Assembly (NCBI GenBank): GCA_012839345.1 | Contig: DUNN01000036.1 | Span: 216,835-280,834, forward strand | Origin: Clostridiales bacterium | GTDB lineage: Bacteria; Bacillota; Clostridia; Oscillospirales; Acutalibacteraceae | Direction: 5' to 3' | DNA: 64,000 bases | In this document: positions 16,827 through 26,258 of the stretch, one piece after another | Numbering within the stretch: the first letter of the stretch is position 1 | Layout: each line of letters begins with the position of its first letter | Position numbers and translations under genes: made by a program | Notes under the pieces: generated by a model | Seen by the model: only the letters and a program-made list of their open reading frames with translations | What the model was told of the DNA's origin: nothing | The model's database searches: none

Positions 16827-18806
16827 ATGACGAAAAAAACGGAATATGGAAATGAGAGCATCTCGTCGCTGAAAGGCGCGGAACGCGTGCGGCGCCGTCC
16901 CGCGGTAATTTTCGGTTCAGACGGCATTGAGGGATGCGAACATTCCATTTTTGAAATTCTGTCCAACGCGATTGATGAAGCGCGGCAGGGTTACGGTAAA
17001 GAAATTATCATTACACGGTATGAAGATTATTCGGTGGAGATAGAGGACCACGGCCGCGGCTGCCCGGTGGATTTTAACCCGAAAGAGCAGCGCTACAACT
17101 GGGAGTTGGCTTTCTGCGAACTGTATGCCGGCGGAAAGTATAACAACGGTTCCGACGAAAGCTACGAATATTCCCTCGGCTTGAACGGTCTTGGCCTTTG
17201 TTCCACACAGTATGCTTCGGAGTATATGGACGCCGAAATTCGCCGGGACGGATTCCGCTATACCCTGCATTTTGAGCACGGGGAGAACGTAGGCGGCCTG
17301 CATAAGGAACCGTACAAGGGAAAAGATACCGGTTCCAGATTTCGCTGGAAGCCGGATTTAGCGGTTTTTACCGACATTGCTGTTCCGGTAGAGTACTATT
17401 TGGATATTCTGAAACGACAGGCAATTGTAAACGACGGCATCCGCTTCATCTTCCGCAATCAGGTCGGTTCTTCGTTTGAGGAAACCGTGTTTGTTTACGA
17501 ACAGGGTATTCTGGACCATGCGAAAGAGATTGCCGGGGAGAATTCCCTGACACCGGTTCAATTCTGGCAGACGGAACGCAAGGTTCGCGACCGTGAGGAC
17601 AAGCCGGAGTACAACACCAAGATCAATGTGGCGGTGGCGTTTTCCAACCGAAACCATCAGGTGGAATATTACCACAATTCCAGCTGGCTGGAGCACGGCG
17701 GTGCGCCGGACAAGGCAGTGCGGAATGCTTTTGTATATCAAATTGATTCGTATTTAAAGCAAAACGGAAAATACAATAAAAACGAAAGTAAAATTACGTT
17801 CGCAGACGTGGAGGACTGCCTGATTCTGGTGATTTCCTCCTTCTCCAACCGGACTTCGTATGAAAACCAGACAAAGAAAGCCATTACCAACAAAGGAATT
17901 CAGGAAGCGATGACGGATTTTCTGCGCCATCAGCTGGAAATTTACTTCATTGAAAATCCGATGGATGCGGACAAAATTGCCGCGCAGGTGCTGATTAATA
18001 AGCGCAGCCGCGAGGATGCGGAAAAAACGCGCCTGAATCTGAAAAAGAAACTGACAAGCAACATGGATTTGACCAACCGCGTTGCAAAGTTTGTGGACTG
18101 CCGCAGCAAAGACGCCAATGAACGCGAGATTTTCATTGTGGAAGGAGATTCTGCTTTGGGCGCCTGCAAACAGGCGCGTGACCCGAATTTCCAGGCCATT
18201 ATGCCGATTCGCGGAAAAATCCTCAACTGCCTGAAAGCGGATTACGATAAAATCTTTAAGAGTGAAATTATCACCGACCTCATCAAGGTGCTGGGCTGCG
18301 GTGTGCAGGTGAAATCCAAAGCGAACAAAGAGCTTTCTTCGTTCGACCTTTCCCTGCTGCGGTGGAACAAAATCATCCTCTGCACGGATGCCGACGTGGA
18401 CGGCTACCAGATTCGCACGCTTCTGTTGACGATGCTTTACCGCCTGACACCGGCGCTGATTGACGAAGGTAAGGTGTTTATTGCGGAATCCCCCTTGTTT
18501 GAAATACAGACAAAGGACGAAACGTATTTTGCCTATACGGAGCGGGAAAAGGACAGCATCCTGAAATCACTGGAGGGAAAGAAGTATACTATTCAGCGTT
18601 CCAAAGGGCTTGGTGAAAACGAACCCGACATGATGAACCTGACAACCATGAATCCCGCCACGCGCCGCTTGATTAAGGTGCTTCCGACGGATGCGCAGAA
18701 AACCAGCATGGTCTTTGACTTGCTGCTCGGGGATAACTTGAACGGCCGCAAAGACTATATTGCGGAAAACGGGTATCGTTATATTGAATCTGCTGATGTA
18801 AGTTAA
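16827..18806 (+). CDS. parE: DNA topoisomerase IV subunit B-like (GHKL ATPase/TOPRIM)
   Basis: A 659-residue type IIA topoisomerase B subunit. GHKL ATPase motifs EILSNAIDEA, IEDHGRGCPV and GLNGLGLCSTQY lie in the first ~135 residues; TOPRIM motifs FIVEGDSALGACKQARD and CTDADVDGYQIRTLL and the C-terminal IQRSKGLGENEPDMM follow. It pairs with the A subunit 52 bases downstream. The N-terminus is somewhat diverged from GyrB (a Clostridia-type paralogue), so ParE is favoured over GyrB. Together they decatenate chromosomes. Confidence 0.88.
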   Translation: MTKKTEYGNESISSLKGAERVRRRPAVIFGSDGIEGCEHSIFEILSNAIDEARQGYGKEIIITRYEDYSVEIEDHGRGCPVDFNPKEQRYNWELAFCELYAGGKYNNGSDESYEYSLGLNGLGLCSTQYASEYMDAEIRRDGFRYTLHFEHGENVGGLHKEPYKGKDTGSRFRWKPDLAVFTDIAVPVEYYLDILKRQAIVNDGIRFIFRNQVGSSFEETVFVYEQGILDHAKEIAGENSLTPVQFWQTERKVRDREDKPEYNTKINVAVAFSNRNHQVEYYHNSSWLEHGGAPDKAVRNAFVYQIDSYLKQNGKYNKNESKITFADVEDCLILVISSFSNRTSYENQTKKAITNKGIQEAMTDFLRHQLEIYFIENPMDADKIAAQVLINKRSREDAEKTRLNLKKKLTSNMDLTNRVAKFVDCRSKDANEREIFIVEGDSALGACKQARDPNFQAIMPIRGKILNCLKADYDKIFKSEIITDLIKVLGCGVQVKSKANKELSSFDLSLLRWNKIILCTDADVDGYQIRTLLLTMLYRLTPALIDEGKVFIAESPLFEIQTKDETYFAYTEREKDSILKSLEGKKYTIQRSKGLGENEPDMMNLTTMNPATRRLIKVLPTDAQKTSMVFDLLLGDNLNGRKDYIAENGYRYIESADVS

Positions 18807-18858
18807 ACCTTTTCGCGGTTTAACGAAAAGATTATATGGAATAGGGTGGCCTAAATCA

Positions 18859-21090
18859 ATGCCAAAAAAGAGAACGGAGCAGCATGCGGTTCAGCCGCGT
18901 GCGAAGGGAGTTATCGCGGGTGCGGGGGAAGTGATTGAACAGCGCATTACCGACACGCTGGAAACCAACTACATGCCTTACGCCATGAGCGTGATTCTTT
19001 CGCGTGCAATTCCGGAAATTGACGGTTTTAAGCCGTCTCACCGCAAGCTGCTTTATACCATGTATAAAATGGGCCTTTTGGGGTCTGCAAGAACCAAAAG
19101 CGCCAACATTGTTGGGCAGACCATGCGGCTTAACCCACATGGCGATGCCGCGATTTACGACACGATGGTGCGCCTCAGCCGTGGCTACGAGGCGCTGCTC
19201 CATCCTTATGTTGATTCCAAGGGAAACTTCGGTAAGTTTTATTCCCGGGATATGGCCTGGGCTGCCTCCCGTTACACGGAAGCACGGCTAGACAGTATCT
19301 GCCAGGAGCTATTCCGCGATATCGACAAGGATACCGTGGATTTTGTAGACAATTACGACAATACCATGAAGGAGCCAACGCTGCTTCCAGCTACGTTTCC
19401 TTCGGTTTTGGTCAATGCCAACACCGGCATTGCGGTGGGCATGGCAAGCTCCATTTGTCCCTTCAACCTCAGCGAGGTCTGCCAGACAACGATTGCGCTG
19501 ATGCGTGACCCGCAGCACGAGGTTGCCTCCACGCTGATTGCCCCGGATTTCCCGGGCGGTGGCCAGATTATTTATGACCGTCCCGTTCTGGAGGAGATTT
19601 ACCGCACCGGGCGCGGCAGTTTTCGTGTGCGCGCGCGCTATTCATATGATAGTTCCGCCAACTGTATTGATATTACCCAGATTCCACCGACCACTACGGT
19701 GGAAGTGATTGTAGAAAAGATCATCGAGTTGGTGAAACAGGGAAAAGTCAAGGATATTTCCGATATCCGCGATGAAACGGGTTTGGACGGCCTCAAAATC
19801 ACGATTGATTTGAAGCGCGGTGTTGACCCGGACAAGCTGATGCAGCGCCTGTTCAAACTGACAACGCTGGAAGACAGCTTTTCCTGCAATTTTAACGTTT
19901 TGGTGGGCGGCGTTCCCCGTGTAATGGGCGTAGCGGAACTGCTGGAGGAATGGACGGCATTCCGCATTGAATGCGTGCGGCGGCGTACGTTTTTCGACCT
20001 GACCAAGAAGAAAGAGAAACTTCATCTACTCAAGGGCCTTCAGGCTATTCTGCTGGACATCGACAAGGCAGTTTCCATTGTCCGTCATACCGAAGAGGAA
20101 GCTGAGGTTGTTCCCAACCTGATGATTGGCTTCGGCATCGATGAAACGCAGGCGGAATTTGTGGCGGAAATCAAATTGCGCCACTTGAACCGTGAATACA
20201 TTTTGAAGCGTACGGAGGAAATCGGCCAGCTGGAGCAGGAGATTGCAGAGCTGCAGTCGGTTTTGGACAGCCGTTCCAAGGTCCAGTCGATTATCATCGC
20301 CGAATTGAATGAAGTGGCGAAAAAGTATGGCCAGCCCCGCCGTACCATGCTGATTTATCCGGATGAGATTGAAGAGTATTCCGAAGAGCAGGATATTCCG
20401 GATTATCCGGTGAACCTGTTCTTTACCAAAGAGGGCTACTTCAAGAAAATTACGCCGCTTTCCCTGCGTATGGGCGGCGACCAGAAGTTGAAGGAAGACG
20501 ACGTTATTATCCAGCACATAGAAGATACCAATTTGGCAGAACTGCTGTTCTTTACTGACCGCTGCCAGGTTTACAAAGCAAAAGCAAGCGACTTCAGCGA
20601 TACGAAGGCTAGCGTTCTGGGCGAATACATTCCGGCAAAGTTGGGGATGGACGAAGGCGAAAGCGCCGTTTATATGGCGGTGACGAAAGATTACACTGGT
20701 TACATGCTGTTCTTCTTTGAAAACGGCAAGGTGGCTAAGGTTGATATGAACGCCTATGCGACCAAAACCAACCGTCGCAAGCTCATCGGCGCGTACAGCG
20801 ACAAGTCGCCCATTGTAGCGATCTTCTACATTCCGGAAGACGGTGAATTTCTGCTGACTTCCTCGCAGGGTCGGATGCTACTGATTCATACCGGCGCGAT
20901 TCAAAGCAAGGCAACGCGCAGCACGCAGGGCGTTGCGGTTATGACGCTGAAAAAGAGCGGACGCGTCCTCAAGGTAGAAGCGTACGAGGAAGGCATGCTG
21001 AAACGTCCGGACCGCTACCGTAAAAACATTCCGGCTGCGGGCGCTCTGCCGACGGCAGAGGACACTGAAGGGGAACAGCTGAAGCTGTAA
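18859..21090 (+). CDS. parC: DNA topoisomerase IV subunit A-like
   Basis: A 743-residue type IIA topoisomerase A subunit. The N-terminal breakage-reunion domain has YMPYAMSVILSRAIPEIDGFKPSHRKLLY and the catalytic Tyr139 in SRYTEARL; a coiled-coil (about 420-480) and a beta-pinwheel-like C-terminal domain follow. A canonical GyrA box (QRRGGKG) is not visible, which agrees with a ParC-type role. ATG 18859 follows the parE stop by 52 bases with AGGGTGG upstream, so the pair is probably one operon. Confidence 0.88.
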   Translation: MPKKRTEQHAVQPRAKGVIAGAGEVIEQRITDTLETNYMPYAMSVILSRAIPEIDGFKPSHRKLLYTMYKMGLLGSARTKSANIVGQTMRLNPHGDAAIYDTMVRLSRGYEALLHPYVDSKGNFGKFYSRDMAWAASRYTEARLDSICQELFRDIDKDTVDFVDNYDNTMKEPTLLPATFPSVLVNANTGIAVGMASSICPFNLSEVCQTTIALMRDPQHEVASTLIAPDFPGGGQIIYDRPVLEEIYRTGRGSFRVRARYSYDSSANCIDITQIPPTTTVEVIVEKIIELVKQGKVKDISDIRDETGLDGLKITIDLKRGVDPDKLMQRLFKLTTLEDSFSCNFNVLVGGVPRVMGVAELLEEWTAFRIECVRRRTFFDLTKKKEKLHLLKGLQAILLDIDKAVSIVRHTEEEAEVVPNLMIGFGIDETQAEFVAEIKLRHLNREYILKRTEEIGQLEQEIAELQSVLDSRSKVQSIIIAELNEVAKKYGQPRRTMLIYPDEIEEYSEEQDIPDYPVNLFFTKEGYFKKITPLSLRMGGDQKLKEDDVIIQHIEDTNLAELLFFTDRCQVYKAKASDFSDTKASVLGEYIPAKLGMDEGESAVYMAVTKDYTGYMLFFFENGKVAKVDMNAYATKTNRRKLIGAYSDKSPIVAIFYIPEDGEFLLTSSQGRMLLIHTGAIQSKATRSTQGVAVMTLKKSGRVLKVEAYEEGMLKRPDRYRKNIPAAGALPTAEDTEGEQLKL

Positions 21091-21283
21091 AAACAATAAA
21101 ACAAAAAACGCCGCTGAACAGCCAATAGCTGACAGCGGCGGGACGTTTCAGAGCGGCAAACGCTTTCGCTCGGATAAGTCCGTTCGTAGATTTCCCGAAA
21201 ATCTCGGCACTATGCATAGTCCTTTATTCTCCGCATAAAATATTGCTTGCAATGGCGTACTTTATGTGGTAATATAATGTAAG
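21091..21283. other. Hairpin-rich gap between parC and secG
   Basis: CGCCGCTG/CAGCGGCG (21109-21140) is a strong stem that may end the parC transcript but has no T-run. Further small dyads follow: GAGCG/CGCTC, CGGA/TCCG, AGATTT/AAATCT. The secG promoter region is at the right end. Confidence 0.45.
21243..21278 (+). promoter_or_regulatory. Likely promoter of secG
   Basis: TATAAT is at 21273-21278. Upstream TTGCTT/TTGCAA (21243-21252) is a poor -35 with a long spacer, so only the -10 is convincing. Confidence 0.4.
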
Positions 21284-21310
21284 TTGTTTAACGTTATTCG
21301 GAGGTGCGTC

Positions 21311-21565
21311 ATGTCAGCGGCTGAAATTATTTTCGGAATTATATTGTTACTCTTTTCGATAGCGATAACCATCATTGTTCTTCTTCAGGAAGGCCATCAG
21401 CAGGATCTTGGGGCGATTACAGGCGGCGCCGATACTTTCTTATCCAAGAATAAGGCTCGTTCGGTTGATGCGTTTCTTGCAAGATGGACAAAGGTGATTG
21501 CAATCGGTTTCTTTATTCTCGTGATTGCAATTAATGTTTATATGTACTTTGCTCCGAAAAAATAA
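21311..21565 (+). CDS. secG: Preprotein translocase subunit SecG
   Basis: An 84-residue membrane protein of the SecYEG channel. Two transmembrane helices (about 5-25 and 58-80) flank the conserved cytosolic loop with QQDLGAITGGADTFL. ATG 21311 has GGAGGTG upstream. secG followed by rnr is the usual Firmicutes order, and a terminator separates the two here. Confidence 0.93.
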   Translation: MSAAEIIFGIILLLFSIAITIIVLLQEGHQQDLGAITGGADTFLSKNKARSVDAFLARWTKVIAIGFFILVIAINVYMYFAPKK

Positions 21566-21573
21566 TGTTCAAA

Positions 21574-21605
21574 AAGGCCCCGCTGATACGGCGGGGCTTT
21601 TTTTA
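21574..21605 (+). terminator. Terminator between secG and rnr
   Basis: AAGGCCCCGC and GCGGGGCTTTTTTT form a short, GC-rich stem with a T-run. Confidence 0.9.
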
Positions 21606-21641
21606 TTCAATCAATGCGATGATTTCGCAGGAGGAACCAAC

Positions 21642-23768
21642 TTGGAAGAATTAAAAAGCAGAATTCTGAAATATATGCAGCAGTCACCGCAAAGCATCTC
21701 ATCCCGCGGCCTGATCAAAAAGCTGAAGGTTAAAGATCATAAGGAGTTTTACCGGGCGCTGAACGAGTTAAAGCAGGAAGGAAAGGTTTCCGTCAGCAAA
21801 GACCACCGCGTCCGTCTGCCGAAGCGCAAGGAAACCGTAAAGGCAAAAATTATCTCCCTTTCCAAGGGGTTTGCTTTTGCGCGCCCGGAAAACGGCGGCG
21901 AAGATGTGTTTATTCACGCGGACCGGCTGAACAGCGCGTTTCTTGGGGATACGGTGGAACTTAAGAACCTGCGGCGCGATGAAAAAGGTCCTGCGGCTGA
22001 GGTAGGAACCATCTCGGAACAAGCAAGCCGCAGAATTACCGGTACGCTGAACCATGAAAGTGGTTCTTATGAGCTGATTCCCGACGACGCGATCCGTTAC
22101 CATATTCCGATTGAAAAAAGAAAAGGAATGAAAGGCAGGCACGGCGATAAAGTTCAGGTAGAAGTCAGCCGGGTTCCCCATACCTCCGGGTATTCCGGCC
22201 GGATTGTCAAGGTGTACGGAAAATCGGAAAGCGCGAAAATCTGCGCAGATGCCATTATCGACCAGAACGGAATCCCTTCGCACTTCCCGGACGAAGTACT
22301 GACGGAAGCCCGTGAGATTGCCTTGCAGAAAATCACGGAAGAGGATTTGAAAGGCCGCCTGGACCTGCGGGATACGAATATCTGCACGATTGACGGCGAA
22401 GACGCAAAAGACCTGGACGATGCAATCTCGGTGAGCCGGACGAGAAATGGCTATAAACTAGGGGTGCATATTGCGGACGTAAGCCATTACGTAAAGGAAG
22501 GCAGCGCCATTGACGCAGAAGCCTTCCGGCGCGGCACTTCGGTTTATTTTGCAGACCGGGTGATTCCCATGCTGCCGCAGGAGCTATCAAATGGAGTTTG
22601 TTCACTGAATGCCGGGGAGGATAAACTGACCTTTTCTGCAATCATTCATCTGGACAAGCAGGGCAATATTCTGTCTTATCAATTCCGAAAAAGCGTCATC
22701 AATTCCAAGGTGCGGGGTGTTTACTCCGAAGTGAACCGCCTCTTTAACAAAACTGCGGATGCGGCGCTCAAAAAGAAATACGCGCCGGTGATTCGTTCCC
22801 TCAATGCTGCACGTGAGCTGGCCAATATTTTAAAGAAACGCTCCATTTCTAACGGTACCATTGATTTGGACAGCACGGAATCCCGTTTTACGCTGAATGA
22901 GGATGGAATCTGCGTGAATGTGGAACCGCGCCACAGCGGGGAAGCCGAGCAGATGATTGAACAGCTGATGATTACCGCGAACCAGGCGGCGGCAAAACTG
23001 GCAAGGGAAAAAGAAATCCCGTTTGTCTACCGTGTTCATGAACTTCCCAGTCCGGAACGGGTGGAAACTTTAATACAAATCGTGGATGCATTAGGACTAA
23101 ATACAAAAAGATTAAAGCATAAAGGCGATCTCAGTACGGCGGATTTCGCGGATATTATGAATCAGGCCGCGGGAACTCCCGCGCAGAAAGTCATATCCCA
23201 TCAAATTCTGCGCACGATGGCAAAGGCTCGGTACGACACAAACCCATTGGGGCATTTCGGGCTGGCGCTGGCAGATTACTGTCATTTTACCTCGCCCATC
23301 CGCCGCTACCCGGATACGGCCATACACCGCATTCTCTCCGCACTGCTGCAAAAAGTCGGAAAAGAAGAGCTGAACCGCCGCTACCTTGCGTTTGCAAACG
23401 GTGCCGCAACCCAGTCCTCCCAGGCGGAAATTCGGGCCATGCAGGCAGAACGCAGCGCGGAAGACTGCTATATGGCGGAATATATGACACAGCATATCGG
23501 CGAAGCTTACACTGGTGTAATCAGTGGCGTGACACAGCGCGGAATTTTTGTGGAGCTTCCGAATTCCGTAGAGGGCTTTGTCCCGATTGCCTCGTTTGAA
23601 AACGCCGATTATCAGTTTGACGGACTGATTACCCAGGTGGACCGCAGGACGGGGAACAAACTGACCATTGGGCAGACGATTGATATTCGCGTAGCTGCGG
23701 CGGACGTTGCCAGCGGACGAATCGATTTTGTGCCGGCGGATGCGGAAGTGGAGATATCGGCGGACTGA
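21642..23768 (+). CDS. rnr: Ribonuclease R
   Basis: A 708-residue 3'-5' exoribonuclease of the RNB family that degrades structured RNA and takes part in tmRNA quality control. Order: N-terminal winged-helix region, cold-shock domains (FAFARPENGGEDVFIHADRL), the RNB catalytic domain with the acidic cluster TIDGEDAKDLDDAISV, LGHFGLALADYCHFTSPIRRYPD, and a C-terminal S1 domain (YTGVISGVTQRGIFVELPNSVEGFV). I set the start at TTG 21642, 7 bases after AGGAGG, with EELKSRILKYM beginning the family-like N-terminus; the frame is open further up but lacks a binding site. Confidence 0.94.
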   Translation: MEELKSRILKYMQQSPQSISSRGLIKKLKVKDHKEFYRALNELKQEGKVSVSKDHRVRLPKRKETVKAKIISLSKGFAFARPENGGEDVFIHADRLNSAFLGDTVELKNLRRDEKGPAAEVGTISEQASRRITGTLNHESGSYELIPDDAIRYHIPIEKRKGMKGRHGDKVQVEVSRVPHTSGYSGRIVKVYGKSESAKICADAIIDQNGIPSHFPDEVLTEAREIALQKITEEDLKGRLDLRDTNICTIDGEDAKDLDDAISVSRTRNGYKLGVHIADVSHYVKEGSAIDAEAFRRGTSVYFADRVIPMLPQELSNGVCSLNAGEDKLTFSAIIHLDKQGNILSYQFRKSVINSKVRGVYSEVNRLFNKTADAALKKKYAPVIRSLNAARELANILKKRSISNGTIDLDSTESRFTLNEDGICVNVEPRHSGEAEQMIEQLMITANQAAAKLAREKEIPFVYRVHELPSPERVETLIQIVDALGLNTKRLKHKGDLSTADFADIMNQAAGTPAQKVISHQILRTMAKARYDTNPLGHFGLALADYCHFTSPIRRYPDTAIHRILSALLQKVGKEELNRRYLAFANGAATQSSQAEIRAMQAERSAEDCYMAEYMTQHIGEAYTGVISGVTQRGIFVELPNSVEGFVPIASFENADYQFDGLITQVDRRTGNKLTIGQTIDIRVAAADVASGRIDFVPADAEVEISAD

Positions 23769-23795
23769 TTTGCCGAAATTGTAAATTTTTATAAA

Positions 23796-23825
23796 TTGCG
23801 TACAAATTGATTTTATTGGTATAAA
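23796..23825 (+). promoter_or_regulatory. Promoter of the yaaL-like/bofA pair
   Basis: TTGCGT (23796-23801), 18 bases, then TATAAA (23820-23825), preceded by TGG as an extended -10 element. Confidence 0.5.
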
Positions 23826-23884
23826 ATTTGGAATAAATGACCATCATACTAACATAAATTTAACCGAAAGGCGGAGCTGTTAGT

Positions 23885-24160
23885 ATGGAGTCTGTTTTAA
23901 AGCTGATTCAGCGCACGGATTGCGCAGCCGTACAAGAAAATGAAGAGCAAAAACAAAGGCTGCTAGAAGAGATAAAGGAAGTCGTACGCTTGATCGCATG
24001 TAATGATAACTGGTTTGAACAGGAAAGCGACGAAAACCTAATCGATGCATGCATCTATCAGCGTGAAGAATTGTATTCCCGCTATCGTTACCTGTTAAAA
24101 GCGGCCAGACAGCAGGGCGTTAACTGCACCCCTTTCACAAAGTCAATTTCCAACGGATGA
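23885..24160 (+). CDS. YaaL-like DUF2508 protein
   Basis: A 91-residue, acidic, helical cytosolic protein without known activity. The patterns EEIKEVVRLIACNDNWFEQESDENLIDACIYQ and REELYSRYRYLLKAAR match the DUF2508 (YaaL) family as I know it. Support comes from position: the next gene is a BofA homologue, and yaaL-bofA adjacency is known from B. subtilis. ATG 23885 has GGCGGAG upstream. Confidence 0.75.
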   Translation: MESVLKLIQRTDCAAVQENEEQKQRLLEEIKEVVRLIACNDNWFEQESDENLIDACIYQREELYSRYRYLLKAARQQGVNCTPFTKSISNG

Positions 24161-24257
24161 AAGTCTCCTGAAGAGCGGAAAACGACTGAAAAGTGTGTGC
24201 GTCTGCCAGGGGTTTTAAAGCGTAATTGACTTTAGTAAAATACACGGAGGTGTTATT

Positions 24258-24521
24258 TTGCCGTACCTGGTCATTGTCCTCACGGCATGTGGGGTATTTG
24301 GACTTCTTGTTCTGATTCAGGTCATTGTCAAAGCGCCCAAACCGGTGCAGCGCGCTTTCGGTGGTGTACTTACGGGGCTGTTTGCACTTGCCGCGGTGGA
24401 TTTCACCGGATTCTTCACCGGCGTTTCGCTGCCGCTCAGCCCATTGGCAATCGGAGTTTCCGGTGCAGCGGGAATCCCCGGCGTTACCCTTTTACTCCTG
24501 TTGAACCTGGTGTTCCAGTGA
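24258..24521 (+). CDS. bofA: Pro-sigma-K processing inhibitor BofA family protein
   Basis: An 87-residue membrane protein. Two to three hydrophobic helices (YLVIVLTACGVFGLLVLIQVIV, GVLTGLFALAAVDFTGFFTG) and the typical C-terminal pattern LPLSPLAIGVSGAAGIPGVTLLLLLN fit BofA. In Bacillus it blocks the SpoIVFB protease in the mother cell until pro-sigma-K should be cut. TTG start 24258 has GGAGGTG upstream. It supports a spore-forming ancestry, though it does not prove the strain sporulates. Confidence 0.85.
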   Translation: MPYLVIVLTACGVFGLLVLIQVIVKAPKPVQRAFGGVLTGLFALAAVDFTGFFTGVSLPLSPLAIGVSGAAGIPGVTLLLLLNLVFQ

Positions 24522-24527
24522 GCGAAA

Positions 24528-24577
24528 GAGGGTACTGCAGAATGAATTTCCATTCGTTCTGCAGCACCCTCTTTTTG
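24528..24577 (+). terminator. Terminator after bofA
   Basis: GAGGGT-ACTGCAGAATG pairs with CATTCGTTCTGCAG-CACCCTC, followed by TTTTT. Confidence 0.9.
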
Positions 24578-24579
24578 TA

Positions 24580-24804
24580 GTTCAAGCAAGCTTTAACAGT
24601 AACCAAAAATGTGGGTTAGACCTCACCCACAATTCTTCGTTGAAAATAGGGAGCTTCTATAAGGTAAGAAGGGCTTTGGCAGGGAGGGGGCAGGGGGTGA
24701 GAAGAGTCATTGCAAGCGTAAGAAAGCCCCGAGTGCCTAGAGGCGCAGTCGGTAATATTGGACTTTTCCCATATATGCAGAACCCCCGGTTGAGCCGGGG
24801 ATAA
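24580..24804 (+). other. Structured or degenerate stretch, possible IS200/IS605-type remnant
   Basis: This stretch of the gap between bofA and the DUF4364 gene is unlike its neighbours. It has a hairpin GTGGGT/ACCCAC (24611-24630), a G-rich run (24670-24700), pairing GGGCTTT (24671-24677) with AAAGCCC (24723-24729), and a terminal hairpin CCCCGG-TTGAG-CCGGGG (24784-24800). One frame stays open across it and stops at TAA 24802, inside the end of the last hairpin, which is how some TnpB genes end. No transposase motif is recognisable, so the call is tentative. Confidence 0.3.
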
Positions 24805-24845
24805 CTCATTGTCTTTGGGTGCTTATCTTTACAGCAGCCAACCAG

Positions 24846-25433
24846 TCAGGTGTTTTCCTTCAGAATTTCAGCCGCAACGTCATGGTTCCCGGTTACCAGG
24901 GCGAGCATCATGCGGTAAACGGTTTCCGGAGAATTGTGAAACTGCTCTTTCACCATATTGGCCTGGAATTTGTCCGGAACATGCAGCGTAAAGCTCATCA
25001 ATTCCAGATTGCCGCCGGAAATGTGGCACCGCACCTGGTAGCCGCGCTCATCCCGGAGGATTTCCACGGAATTTTCCTGTTCCCGCTTCGCTTTTGCCAG
25101 CAGGGTAATTGCTGCCGCTACCGCTTTATCGCGCACGGAATGGGGCAGGGCGGTGTCCAGCTGTTTTGCAATCAATTTTGCGGTATCGCTGGCCGTGCAG
25201 AGTTCTTTCTTCTCACCGCTGACGATGATATTTCCGTGTTCCGCCAGTTCCGAAAGTGCATCGGTTACTTCAAAATAATTGGCAAAACCGTTATCTTGAA
25301 CAATGTTCAAAATATCTTCTTTGGAAAGAGGGGCGTTTACGCTGGACAGGAGGTAACAAATCAAGATTCGAATCTCGTTTTTTGTTCGCAGCCCGCCCGG
25401 TTCTACTCCGCCGGTAAAAGCATCAAACTCCAT
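24846..25433 (-). CDS. DUF4364 family protein
   Basis: A 195-residue cytosolic protein of a Clostridia-specific family of unknown function. The N-terminal part (about 15-70: TKNEIRILICYLLSSVNAPLS, DILNIVQDNGFANYFEVTDAL, LAEHGNIIV) looks like a winged-helix fold; the C-terminal part (YQVRCHISGGNLELMSFTLHVPD) is a beta domain. No catalytic motif is seen. ATG 25433 follows GGAGGTG on the minus strand. It may share a transcript with the XRE regulator upstream, 132 bases away. Confidence 0.75.
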   Translation of the reverse strand: MEFDAFTGGVEPGGLRTKNEIRILICYLLSSVNAPLSKEDILNIVQDNGFANYFEVTDALSELAEHGNIIVSGEKKELCTASDTAKLIAKQLDTALPHSVRDKAVAAAITLLAKAKREQENSVEILRDERGYQVRCHISGGNLELMSFTLHVPDKFQANMVKEQFHNSPETVYRMMLALVTGNHDVAAEILKENT

Positions 25434-25565
25434 TTATAGCACCTCCGGTATTAAAATACAGCTGTTTCCGACTATAAAAAAGCCAAAGCTCACACGCCCA
25501 GGGGCAAGGGCAGGTTGCTTTGACTGTTTTCTTTTATTTTATTTTACCACATGCGGACAGGTGTT

Positions 25566-25985
25566 TCAATCGGAATTCTGGGAATTACGGCCTGATTTAT
25601 TAAACACATATTTGGTCTTAATGGTTTGCAAAATCTTTTCCTGCTCTTCCGGCGTGCATACTCTAAAAAAGCCGACCAATTCTTTTTCCCGATTCGAGAG
25701 TTCATAAATATGGCTGGAATTCTTCTTTCCCTGAATAAAGCTGGATGAGTTTCCGCTGTCCGACACACTCTCCGGTGATTTTTCGTCGGCGAGCAGCTCA
25801 TTAATCGGGATATTGAAAATACGCGAAAGATTCATCAGAACATTGATGTCCGGCATGGTTTTTCCAATCTCATAGTAAGAGTAGGTGGAACGGTCTATAT
25901 TAAGAATTTTGGCTATCTGATATTGAGTATATCCGCTTTTTACGCGGAGTTCACGCAGTCTTTCGTTAATACAAATTTCACTCAT
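25566..25985 (-). CDS. XRE-family helix-turn-helix regulator
   Basis: A 139-residue DNA-binding protein. The Cro/C1-type HTH spans about residues 5-62 (ERLRELRVKSGYTQYQIAKILNIDRSTYSYYEIGKTMPD, then LMNLSRIFNIPINELL). A Ser-rich linker (about 72-90) and a C-terminal helix segment with YELSNREKELVGFFRVCTPEEQEKILQTI follow. I prefer ATG 25985 with AAAGGCGGTG six bases upstream; GTG 25994 is too close to that site. Target unknown; the tRNA-Thr gene is read away from it. Confidence 0.85.
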   Translation of the reverse strand: MSEICINERLRELRVKSGYTQYQIAKILNIDRSTYSYYEIGKTMPDINVLMNLSRIFNIPINELLADEKSPESVSDSGNSSSFIQGKKNSSHIYELSNREKELVGFFRVCTPEEQEKILQTIKTKYVFNKSGRNSQNSD

Positions 25986-26133
25986 GACATACACCGCCTT
26001 TCGCTTTGATATACATCATATTATCCTAAATCGATTATATAATTGATTTGCTTTTTGACAGTAATTGCGTGATTATTATTCACGAACGGGCCGCAAATTT
26101 TACAGTTTTCAAATAATTTTTTTCATCAAACCC

Positions 26134-26162
26134 TTGACTGAAATGGCTAAGTTATGTATAAT
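26134..26162 (+). promoter_or_regulatory. Promoter of tRNA-Thr
   Basis: TTGACT (26134-26139), 17 bases, TATAAT (26157-26162), 20 bases before the tRNA. Confidence 0.88.
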
Positions 26163-26181
26163 GGGTTAGTCGTTGAAAAAC

Positions 26182-26257
26182 GCTACTGTGGCTCAGTTGG
26201 TAGAGCAGCGCATTCGTAATGCGCAGGTCGTCAGTTCGAGTCTGACCAGTAGCTCCA
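26182..26257 (+). tRNA. tRNA-Thr (anticodon CGT)
   Basis: All four arms fold: acceptor GCTACTG/CAGTAGC, D arm GCTC/GAGC, anticodon stem GCGCA/TGCGC with loop TTCGTAA (anticodon CGT, reads ACG), T arm GTCAG/CTGAC with TTCGAGT. The CCA end is encoded (26255-26257). It has its own promoter and terminator. Confidence 0.97.
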
Positions 26258-26258
26258 A

